A DNA stretch of 5,090 bases, from assembly GCA_964406705.1 (NCBI GenBank), contig CAYOSS010000103.1:1-5090 (forward strand). Reading direction: 5' to 3'. Numbering within the stretch: position 1 is the first letter of the stretch; the number at the start of each line of letters is the position of its first letter. Positions 1 through 5,090 of this stretch are shown here, in pieces. The stretch comes from CAZRRV01 sp964406705 (GTDB lineage Bacteria; Bacillota; Clostridia; Oscillospirales; Acutalibacteraceae). The notes under the pieces are model-generated. The model had not been told where the DNA came from. It ran no database searches and saw only the letters and a list, made by a program, of their open reading frames with translations. Position numbers and translations under genes: made by a program.

Positions 1-166
1 TCAGCTGCCCGCAGGTCATCGCGTAAGTTTTCACGGAGAAAAGGAAAGAACCAAAATTTTAGCGCGCCGGCGGGGCGGGAGATACATGGGGCGTGTAATG
101 AGGGTTGCCCGTATTTCCGCTTTGGTGATAATTCTCGAGAAAGAATTCGGACGCCGAATATTCCCC
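1..166. other. Upstream region with no supported gene
   Basis: No coding sequence can be supported here. Plus-strand frame 3 runs from the edge to a TAA at 24-26, so the last few codons of an upstream gene could be present. On the minus strand a GTG at 34-32 opens a frame running off the left edge, but it is preceded by a pyrimidine-rich stretch and has no ribosome-binding site. An A-rich patch (35-60) contrasts with the GC-rich surroundings. Just before the tRNA promoter lie a perfect 10-bp palindrome TTCTCGAGAA (132-141) and a 6-bp inverted repeat ATTCGG/CCGAAT with a 3-nt loop (145-159). These could be protein-binding sites or chance. What lies left of the window would decide whether a gene end is present. 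Confidence 0.4.
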
Positions 167-195
167 TTGACAAACCCGCGCCGGGCGGCTATAAT
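167..195 (+). promoter_or_regulatory. Consensus sigma-70/sigma-A promoter for tRNA-Leu
   Basis: The -35 box TTGACA (167-172) and -10 box TATAAT (190-195) are both perfect consensus hexamers, separated by exactly 17 bp. Transcription would start near 202-203, about 23 bases upstream of the mature tRNA 5' end at 226. That leaves a short leader for RNase P to remove. The strength fits a stable-RNA gene. The spacer is GC-rich, so the AT-rich hexamers stand out clearly. Confidence 0.93.
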
Positions 196-225
196 ATAAG
201 CGTCGGGGGCGAGGCTCCCGTTCGC

Positions 226-312
226 GCGGGTATGGCGGAATTGGCAGACGCGCCAGATTCAGGTTCTGGTGAGGGTTCCCTCATACAGGTTCAAGTCCTG
301 CTACCCGCACCA
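226..312 (+). tRNA. tRNA-Leu (anticodon CAG)
   Basis: This is a complete class II tRNA with an encoded CCA tail (310-312). The 7-bp acceptor stem pairs GCGGGTA (226-232) with TACCCGC (302-308), and the discriminator base is A309, as expected for leucine. The anticodon stem CCAGA/TCTGG (253-257/265-269) holds the loop TTCAGGT with anticodon CAG at 260-262, which reads the CUG codon. The long variable arm pairs GAGG (271-274) with CCTC (279-282). The T loop is TTCAAGT (290-296). The outermost T-stem pair (A285/C301) is a mismatch, a small oddity. It has its own promoter and terminator, so it is a single-gene unit. CTG is a frequent leucine codon in the two genes downstream. Confidence 0.97.
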
Positions 313-316
313 CCGG

Positions 317-349
317 TCGCGGCAAGGCGCTCTTCTTGCCGCGATTTTT
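317..349 (+). terminator. Intrinsic terminator of the tRNA-Leu unit
   Basis: A perfect 10-bp stem, TCGCGGCAAG (317-326) with CTTGCCGCGA (335-344), closes an 8-nt loop and is followed directly by five T residues (345-349). It begins five bases after the CCA end. This is a textbook Rho-independent terminator and implies that little transcription reads through into gene 1. Confidence 0.92.
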
Positions 350-654
350 GCCGTAAGGGCGGGTTTCACCCGGGGAGGGGAGCCGGGGAGCAGCCGGCTT
401 ATCGGAAAACTCTTCGCCCGGAGCCACCTCACCCGGGAAGCGGTCGGCTCGGCGGGGAAGTCTCGCCTTATAGAAGCACACGGTTGGCTGAGGAGCCCTT
501 CACCCGAAAAGAGGGCGCCCGGAGCGCCCGGAGTAACTGTAGCGGGGGGAGCCACTCGCGCTGTACGGAATTAGCAAAGCTGTCGGTCCCCCGGCGGCGC
601 CGGCAATGAGACAAAACAGGCAAGGCCGCCGGTCGCGCGGCGGCGCCCGGAAAT
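350..654. other. GC-rich intergenic leader region before the operon
   Basis: About 300 bases without a credible gene; the open frames here are arginine/proline/glycine-rich translations of GC-rich DNA without ribosome-binding sites. It carries several small hairpins: CGGGT/ACCCG (360-372), GGCT/AGCC (486-497), CCGGC/GCCGG (591-603) and GCCGCC/GGCGGC (625-644). A 9-bp unit GCGCCCGGA is tandemly duplicated (515-523 and 524-532). No good -35/-10 pair is visible; the best -10-like word, TATAGA at 469-474, has no -35 partner. The promoter and any operator of the downstream operon should lie here, since the tRNA unit ends in a strong terminator, but I cannot place them. Parts resemble the region after gene 2. 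Confidence 0.6.
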
Positions 655-661
655 AAGGAGG
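655..661 (+). promoter_or_regulatory. Strong Shine-Dalgarno site of the GH5-like gene
   Basis: AAGGAGG is a full match to the core anti-Shine-Dalgarno complement and sits 8 bases before the ATG at 670. It fixes the start of the first operon gene and shows that this host uses canonical Shine-Dalgarno initiation. This matters for judging the much weaker candidate sites of the second gene. Confidence 0.9.
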
Positions 662-669
662 ATACGCTT

Positions 670-2544
670 ATGGAATTCGCGTTGGGCTGCAACTACTGGG
701 ATTCGGCGCACGGCACCGAGATGTGGCGGGACTACGACGAGGGCGTGGTAGAGCGGGACATATCCGTGCTCGCGGGGCTGGGGGTCCGCTATATGCGGGT
801 GTTCCCCAACTGGCGGGACTTCCAGCCCGTCAGACGGCTGTACAGGTGGAGGATGAAGCCGGACGAGTGCGTCACCACGGACGGGGAAAAGCCCCTGCCC
901 GACGTTACGGGGGTCTCGCCGGTGATGATTTCGCGGTTCCGCCACTTCGCCGGGGTGTGCGATAAGTACGGGATTAAGCTTACGGTATCGATTGTCACAG
1001 GCTGGATGAGCGGGAGAATGTTCTTACCCGAGGTGATAGACGGGCGCGACCCCGTGACCGACCCCGAGGCGCTCGTCTGGACGGCGCGCTATATTAAGGG
1101 CTTCGTGCGCGGGGTGAAGGACCTCCCCAACATCATAGCCTGGGACCTGGGCAACGAGTGCAACTGCCTGGGGCATATCACCTCCTCTTATCAGGCTTAC
1201 GTGTGGACGGCGTATGTGGTGAATGCCATTAAGGCGGAGGACCCCACCCGTCCGGTGTGTTCGGGTATGCACGGGTTGGAGGAGGACGGCGAGGTCTCCT
1301 GGACTATAGCGGACCAGGGCGAGCTGACCGATTACGTAACCACTCACCCCTACATCTCCACCAGTCTGAATAACGATATTGACCCGCCCACGTCTATGCG
1401 CTCCACCATATACCCCACGGCGCAGAGCGTCTACTACTCCGATTTGTCCGGCAAACCGGTGATTATGCAGGAGCAAAACGCCTTCTGCGACACTACGGCG
1501 AACCCCGACGACGCCGCCCTCTTTATGCGGGTGAACATCTGCTCCTGCCTCGCCAACGGCATCAGGGGGCACTACTGGTGGTGCGGGGAAGAGCACGTAA
1601 AGCTCGAGTACCCGCCGTACGCCTGGACTATGATGGAGCGCTCCCTGGGGCTTGTGGACGTAGAACAAAAGCCCAAGCCGGTGGGGCTTATGATATCCGA
1701 GATGTCGCGGCGCATCGAGGCGCTTCCCTTCAAAGAGATACCCGACAGGGTGCGGGACGCTGTGTGCGTCGTTTCCGTGATGGACGACGGCGAGTGGGAC
1801 AACGCGTCGGCGGCGTTCGTATTGGCGAAGCAGGCCGGGCTGGATGTCCGCTTCTGCCGCGCCGACCGCGCCGGGGAGACCCCTCCCGACGCGCCGCTCT
1901 ACCTCGTCCCCGGGGCCGCGCAGTGGGGCGTTATGCATAAGTATATGTGGGATTTCCTCAAGGAGCGCGTGTCGGCCGGGGCGAGTATGCTGCTGAGCTA
2001 CGACGGGGGGAGCCTTATCGAGCTTGAGAGCGTGTTCGGCATACGCGGGGGAGGCTGCCTGCAGTCGGGGGCGACGCACACCGCCCGCTTCCCGTTCGGA
2101 GAGCTTACTTACACCACCCGCTTCGAGCTGCTGATTGAGCCGCGCGGCGCCGAGGTCCTGGCGCGCAACGAGACCGGCAACCCGGTGTTCACGAGGTTCG
2201 CTTACGGCAAGGGCGAAGTGTACTTCCTCAACTTCCCGCTTGAGAAGAGCCTGGCTCACGTTTGCGGGGCGTATAACGGCACGGATTGGTACAAAATCTA
2301 CTCCATAGCGGGGGAGAAGGCTCTCGCCGCCCGCCCGGTGAGGACCGGCAACCCGGGAGTCGGAGTGACAATTCACCCGGAGAGCGACGGCGGTCTCATC
2401 GTCTGCGCGGTGAACTACACCGACCGCCCGCGGGACCCGTCGCTTATAGTCGCCCCCGGCTGGGAAGTGACGCCCGTCGCCGGAGACTTACACAGTATCC
2501 CGGCGTGCGACGGGGCGTTCTACACCGCACGGCGCGTCCGGTGA
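670..2544 (+). CDS. GH5-like clan GH-A glycoside hydrolase with GH42-like C-terminal domains
   Basis: This 624-residue protein probably hydrolyses a beta-linked oligosaccharide in the cytoplasm; no signal peptide or membrane segment is visible. Residues 1-335 form a TIM barrel carrying the residues typical of GH5 in order: Arg43 (YMRVF), Asn162-Glu163 (WDLGNE, acid/base), His226 and Tyr228 (THPY), Glu268 (VIMQEQ, nucleophile) and Trp303/304. After the barrel, residues about 355-545 look like the alpha/beta, flavodoxin-like trimerisation domain of GH42 enzymes. Residues about 560-624 look like a small beta-sandwich, ending near IPACDGAF as is usual for this architecture. The start is set by the AAGGAGG site at 655. 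The gene is intact, and its TGA overlaps a possible GTG start of the next gene. The clan is well supported. The subfamily is not: beta-mannosidase, beta-glucosidase and beta-galactosidase are all possible. Confidence 0.88.
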   Translation: MEFALGCNYWDSAHGTEMWRDYDEGVVERDISVLAGLGVRYMRVFPNWRDFQPVRRLYRWRMKPDECVTTDGEKPLPDVTGVSPVMISRFRHFAGVCDKYGIKLTVSIVTGWMSGRMFLPEVIDGRDPVTDPEALVWTARYIKGFVRGVKDLPNIIAWDLGNECNCLGHITSSYQAYVWTAYVVNAIKAEDPTRPVCSGMHGLEEDGEVSWTIADQGELTDYVTTHPYISTSLNNDIDPPTSMRSTIYPTAQSVYYSDLSGKPVIMQEQNAFCDTTANPDDAALFMRVNICSCLANGIRGHYWWCGEEHVKLEYPPYAWTMMERSLGLVDVEQKPKPVGLMISEMSRRIEALPFKEIPDRVRDAVCVVSVMDDGEWDNASAAFVLAKQAGLDVRFCRADRAGETPPDAPLYLVPGAAQWGVMHKYMWDFLKERVSAGASMLLSYDGGSLIELESVFGIRGGGCLQSGATHTARFPFGELTYTTRFELLIEPRGAEVLARNETGNPVFTRFAYGKGEVYFLNFPLEKSLAHVCGAYNGTDWYKIYSIAGEKALAARPVRTGNPGVGVTIHPESDGGLIVCAVNYTDRPRDPSLIVAPGWEVTPVAGDLHSIPACDGAFYTARRVR

Positions 2545-2592
2545 GCGGGCGGTCCCGCGCGGAGTTCCCGGTGAGCGGGCGGTCCCGCGCGG
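2538..2592 (+). repeat. Two-copy 25-bp direct repeat across the gene junction
   Basis: The unit starting CCGGTGAGCGGGCGGTCCCG occurs at 2538-2562 and, identically over 25 bp, at 2568-2592 (period 30 bp). Each copy contains a GTG codon in the gene 2 frame (2541 and 2571). Each also contains a small hairpin directly after it: GCGGG/CCCGC with a CGGT loop (2545-2558 and 2575-2588). In the first copy the GTGA also provides the TGA stop of gene 1. Because 30 is a multiple of 3, the duplication keeps the gene 2 frame open. The repeat therefore duplicates the start region of gene 2. Confidence 0.93.
2561..2564 (+). promoter_or_regulatory. Candidate Shine-Dalgarno GGAG for gene 2
   Basis: GGAG lies 6 bases before the GTG at 2571, in the 5-bp gap between the two 25-bp repeats and the end of the first copy. 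It is the best-spaced site near the junction. The GTG at 2541 has no purine-rich site upstream but overlaps the gene 1 stop and could be reached by re-initiation. A third option is GGAGG (2676-2680), only 4 bases before a GTG at 2685. G-rich words are common here, so this choice is weak. Confidence 0.4.
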
Positions 2593-4847
2593 CGGGGAAC
2601 GGTTATCCCGGTTTGGGGGAGACCTCCGGCACCAAGGGAACGCCCGGGGAAGCACCCGGCGCCACGACACCCCCCGGAGGACCGGTGGGGAGCGCCTGCC
2701 CCAACATAGGGGGGGCACCCGGTGCCCGGGGGACCTCCGGCACCCGGGAGACCCCAGACAGACCGGCGGGGGACGGCTACCCGAGCGCTGAGAAGAACCC
2801 CGGCGGCGCGCCAGGGGGCGCCTATCCGACCGTCAGGGAAACCCCCGGGGGCGCGGTAATCGCCGTCCCGGGGAGGGAGTACACCTGGAACGGCACCGCC
2901 CTGCCCTCCTCCGTAAAGTCGCGGGGGGAGGAGCTGCTTGCCGCCCCTATGAGGCTCGCCCTCACCGCTAACGGGAAGAGCGCGGAGTTCCTGCCGGCGA
3001 CGGTTATGCCCACCGAGCTTACGGGCGAGGGCAAGACCGTTCTCTGCTCGGCGGAGAGCGAGCTGTTCTACGTCAACACCTCCGTCACGGTGGAGGAGGA
3101 CGGGTGCGCTTTCGCCGACGTGACGCTGATGCCCCGGGGCTTCACCGTGCGGCAGGTGTTCGGGCTTGACAGCGGCGAGTACGAGGGCCGGCGGGTGGAC
3201 GGGTTTCGGCTGGAAATCCCGGTGAGGAAGTCCGCTGTTAAATATTACCAGGTTTCACCCAACACGGAGAGCCTTACGGGCGATTTCCCCGGGCAGCCCC
3301 GCCCGAGGGAGCTCGCTTTCGCGGACTTTATCCCCGCGGGGGGCTTCGCGGCGTCGTTTACCGCGCAGGTGATGCTGTTAGGTGACGGGGCGGGGCTCGG
3401 AGTGTTCTTCACCACCAGAAAGGGCTGGAACATAGCGGACGGCTCCCGCGCCATCGAGGTGGAGGAGACCCCCGACGCCTACGTTATAAGGGTGCATTTC
3501 CTCGACGGCCCGCCCAAAGAGTGGGGGGACGCCTGGAAGGACGAGCGGGCGCGGCTTATGGTCCCGGTGACCTTTCGGTTCGGCTTCGCCGCGACGCCCC
3601 TTCGCGAGCCGGCACGGCGCCCCTTCACCGAGAGGGCTTTCCACATAGACTGCTTTAAGAAAATCGAGGGCGACTACGAGGATTTCTTCAGCCGCCCGGT
3701 GGTCCCCGGGGACGGGGAGAACGGCTTCGACAGGCTTTCCCGCCTCGGTGTTAAGACTCTTTACCTTCACGAGAAGTGGAATGACATACAAAACTCGCCC
3801 GTGCTCACCGAGCGCACCCGCCGCCGGCTCCGCTGCATAACAGACGAGTGCCACGCCCGGGGGATTAAGGTCATCCCCTACTTCGGGTACGAGCTTTCCT
3901 CGCTGTCCCCCTATTACGCCCGGTACGGGAGGGAGCTGCTGAGGCTCTCCTCCCCCGACACCCCCACGGCGAACAGCTGGAACCGGGTTCCCGCGCAGCG
4001 CGATATACCCGTCTGCGAGAACAGCCGCTGGGCGGAGATTTTCGTTAACGGTGTTGAGAGGCTGTTGGAGGAGTTCGGCTTTGACGGGCTGTACTTAGAC
4101 ACCCTCACCGAGGGGCATTCCTGCGGGAATACCCTCCACGGCTGCGGCCACGTGGAGGACGGCAAGGTGGTGGAGAGCTTCCCCACGGACGGTGTCAGGC
4201 GGATTATAAAGGAGCTGTCCCGCTTCGTGCATAAGCGCGGCGGGGTTATGTGCTGCCACGGCTACGGCTCTATGACCCTGCCCGCCATATACTACGCCGA
4301 CTACCTTTGGGAGGGGGAGAACTTCCAGAGCCTGTTCCTCCACGGCAGGATACGCCGGATGCCGGAGGGGCATTTGAGGGCGTTTTACAGCGGAGAAGCT
4401 TTGGGAGTGCCCGTCTACGCTCTCTGCTACAACGACCCGGAGGTCTGGCCCTACGGCGCGGCGATTTCTATGTCTCTGCTGCACAATTCTATGCCGAAGC
4501 CGGTGGACATAGGCGAGCCGCTGGAGGAGACCTCCCGGATCTGGGACGCGTACGACGCCTTCCCGCTGGAAACGGCACGGTTTGTGCCGTATTATTCGGC
4601 CGAGAACGGGGTCGCGGTGTCGGACGGCTCGGTGAAGGTCAGCTACTACGACGCGCCCGGGGAGATACTGGCGGTGGTCGCCGCCGTCGACGCGGACTTT
4701 TCCGGCGCGGCGCGGGTGGATTTCTCCCCGCTCGGGGTCACGCGGCTCACCGACGCGCTCACCGGGGAAACTCTCGGCGAGGCCGGGAGATGCGAGCCGG
4801 TCTTCTCGGGGTTCGGCTATAGGCTGCTGCGGGGGGTGAAGGGGTAG
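2571..4847 (+). CDS. Putative glycoside hydrolase, DUF6067/GH123-like TIM-barrel protein
   Basis: With the GTG at 2571 the protein has 758 residues; GTG at 2541 gives 768 and GTG at 2685 gives 720. The frame stays open upstream to 2286, but that part only shadows gene 1. The ATG at 2949 would cut into the first domain. Order: a Gly/Pro/Thr-rich segment (about 8-95), an N-terminal beta-sandwich (about 96-360), a TIM barrel (about 384-645) and a C-terminal beta-sandwich (about 665-758). Barrel motifs include LHEKWND, FGFDGLYLD (Asp510), HGCGH (523-527), CCHGY (561-565) and LWEGENF. From memory these resemble DUF6067/GH123-like proteins; I see no Asp-Glu pair like that of characterised GH123 enzymes, so the mechanism and substrate are open. 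No signal peptide or membrane segment is visible. Close coupling to the GH5-like gene suggests joint breakdown of one glycan. The fold class is more certain than the family. Confidence 0.75.
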   Translation: MSGRSRAAGNGYPGLGETSGTKGTPGEAPGATTPPGGPVGSACPNIGGAPGARGTSGTRETPDRPAGDGYPSAEKNPGGAPGGAYPTVRETPGGAVIAVPGREYTWNGTALPSSVKSRGEELLAAPMRLALTANGKSAEFLPATVMPTELTGEGKTVLCSAESELFYVNTSVTVEEDGCAFADVTLMPRGFTVRQVFGLDSGEYEGRRVDGFRLEIPVRKSAVKYYQVSPNTESLTGDFPGQPRPRELAFADFIPAGGFAASFTAQVMLLGDGAGLGVFFTTRKGWNIADGSRAIEVEETPDAYVIRVHFLDGPPKEWGDAWKDERARLMVPVTFRFGFAATPLREPARRPFTERAFHIDCFKKIEGDYEDFFSRPVVPGDGENGFDRLSRLGVKTLYLHEKWNDIQNSPVLTERTRRRLRCITDECHARGIKVIPYFGYELSSLSPYYARYGRELLRLSSPDTPTANSWNRVPAQRDIPVCENSRWAEIFVNGVERLLEEFGFDGLYLDTLTEGHSCGNTLHGCGHVEDGKVVESFPTDGVRRIIKELSRFVHKRGGVMCCHGYGSMTLPAIYYADYLWEGENFQSLFLHGRIRRMPEGHLRAFYSGEALGVPVYALCYNDPEVWPYGAAISMSLLHNSMPKPVDIGEPLEETSRIWDAYDAFPLETARFVPYYSAENGVAVSDGSVKVSYYDAPGEILAVVAAVDADFSGAARVDFSPLGVTRLTDALTGETLGEAGRCEPVFSGFGYRLLRGVKG
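2593..2855 (+). repeat. Degenerate Gly/Pro/Thr-rich coding repeats at the N terminus of gene 2
   Basis: This stretch, in frame with gene 2, encodes a low-complexity segment built from loose variants of an aromatic/Cys-Pro motif followed by Glu-Thr-Pro-Gly-Gly-Ala-like words: NGYPGLGETSG, SACPNIGGAPG, DGYPSAEKNPGGAPGG and AYPTVRETPGGAV. At DNA level GACCTCCGGCACC occurs twice, near 2621 and 2732. A perfect inverted repeat GGGCACC/GGTGCCC (2713-2727) follows directly from a run of seven G (2709-2715). No stop interrupts the frame. It has no place in the usual enzyme fold, so it is either a flexible linker or an expanded untranslated spacer that happens to be open. Confidence 0.65.
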
Positions 4848-4857
4848 CTTTCCCTTC
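4838..4857 (+). terminator. Hairpin over the gene 2 stop codon, possible weak terminator
   Basis: GAAGGG (4838-4843) can pair with CCCTTC (4852-4857) around an 8-nt loop that includes most of the TAG stop. No T-run follows, so it is not a standard intrinsic terminator. It may protect the mRNA end or act together with the inverted repeats downstream. Confidence 0.25.
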
Positions 4858-4865
4858 GGGGCTTG

Positions 4866-5089
4866 CTTTGCCCGGTTTGGCGGGCTTGCCGCGCTGCAAA
4901 GGTGGCTCGGAGGGGTCGGGAGCTCCTCGGCTCCGCCCGGCTCCGAGGGGCTTGTTCCCGCTGCGCGGGAATGAAGCCGAGCGCGTCCGGTGGACGAAAC
5001 AGCGAAGGCTTCATCCCGGCAGCGGTCGGCGAGGAGCCGCGCGGGGGTGTGCGACGAGCCGGGCACCGCAAGGCGGGCAAAGGCTTTGC
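4866..5089. repeat. Inverted-repeat-rich intergenic element after the operon
   Basis: This non-coding stretch is dense with dyad symmetry. CTTTGCCCG (4866-4874) recurs inverted as CGGGCAAAG (5074-5082), like imperfect terminal repeats of a roughly 217-bp element. Inside are CTCGGAG/CTCCGAG, a perfect 7-bp hairpin TTCCCGC/GCGGGAA with a 3-nt loop (4955-4971), ATGAAGCC (4971-4978) pairing with GGCTTCAT (5007-5014), and CGTCC/GGACG (4984-4996) nested within that arm. The right end is a 13-base palindrome GCAAAGGCTTTGC (5077-5089). I see no gene; open frames on either strand are Arg/Pro-rich and lack start signals. It may be a dispersed intergenic repeat or a small non-autonomous mobile element. 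No target-site duplication is clear, and the window edge cuts the right side. Confidence 0.5.
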
Positions 5090-5090
5090 G

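Noticed and set aside
1..34. Minus-strand GTG start (34-32) reading VKTYAMTCGQL off the left edge
   Set aside because: The peptide looks plausible as a protein start, but the bases before it on that strand are pyrimidine-rich with no ribosome-binding site, and only 11 codons are visible.
105..132. Possible second promoter, TTGCCC with 16-bp spacing to GATAAT
   Set aside because: Both boxes are only partial matches and no gene other than the tRNA, which already has a perfect promoter, would use it.
469..474. TATAGA as a -10 box for the operon
   Set aside because: No -35-like hexamer lies 16-18 bp upstream, and the site is about 200 bases from the start codon.
515..532. Tandem 9-bp repeat as a CRISPR or integration site
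   Set aside because: There are only two adjoining units with no spacers; nothing resembles a CRISPR array, and no integrase or attachment-site pair is seen near the tRNA 3' end.
232..609. Open frames over the tRNA and leader region
   Set aside because: They cover the mature tRNA and its terminator, lack ribosome-binding sites and have low-complexity Arg/Pro/Gly-rich translations.
1024..2376. 450-codon open frame on the minus strand
   Set aside because: It lies wholly inside gene 1, whose GH5 catalytic residues and strong ribosome-binding site establish the plus strand. The antisense product is Arg/His/Gly/Val-rich, as expected for the reverse of GC-rich coding DNA.
2286..2540. Upstream extension of gene 2 to the ATG at 2286
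   Set aside because: It would overlap gene 1 by about 260 bases, and the translation there is an Arg-rich out-of-frame shadow of the gene 1 C-terminal domain.
4095..5066. 323-codon open frame on the minus strand
   Set aside because: It is antisense to the barrel of gene 2 and runs on through the inverted-repeat region, is Arg/Pro/His-rich and has no supporting start signals.

Overview
The window is GC-rich and looks like a chromosomal piece of a high-GC Firmicute, most likely a gut-type Clostridium relative. This rests on a near-perfect sigma-A promoter (TTGACA, 17-bp spacer, TATAAT), a tRNA with an encoded CCA end, a strong AAGGAGG ribosome-binding site, and a pair of intracellular carbohydrate-active enzymes. 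The taxonomic call is inference from style, not from a marker gene.

Layout. Positions 1-166 hold no gene I can support. A stand-alone tRNA-Leu(CAG) transcription unit follows, with promoter (167-195), tRNA (226-312) and intrinsic terminator (317-349). Positions 350-654 are a GC-rich intergenic region with small hairpins and no convincing promoter. A two-gene plus-strand operon follows. Gene 1 (670-2544) is a clan GH-A glycoside hydrolase, GH5-like in its catalytic residues with a GH42-like multidomain tail. Gene 2 (start uncertain, 2571 preferred; ends 4847) is a large putative glycoside hydrolase with beta-sandwich, TIM barrel and beta-sandwich, resembling the DUF6067/GH123-like group. Positions 4848-5090 are non-coding and full of inverted repeats.

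How the genes work together. Neither enzyme has a signal peptide or membrane segment. The pair probably acts in the cytoplasm on imported oligosaccharides: the GH5-like enzyme would cleave a beta-glycosidic bond and the second enzyme another linkage of the same glycan. The substrate cannot be read from the sequence; a mannose- or hexosamine-containing glycan is only a guess.

The most unusual part is the gene 1/gene 2 junction. A 25-bp sequence carrying a GTG start, and in its first copy the overlapping TGA stop of gene 1, is repeated 30 bp later. It is followed by about 260 bp of degenerate Gly/Pro/Thr-rich coding repeats with no ATG until 2949. Related short repeats also flank the operon on both sides. 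I saw no CRISPR array, transposase, phage gene or defence system.
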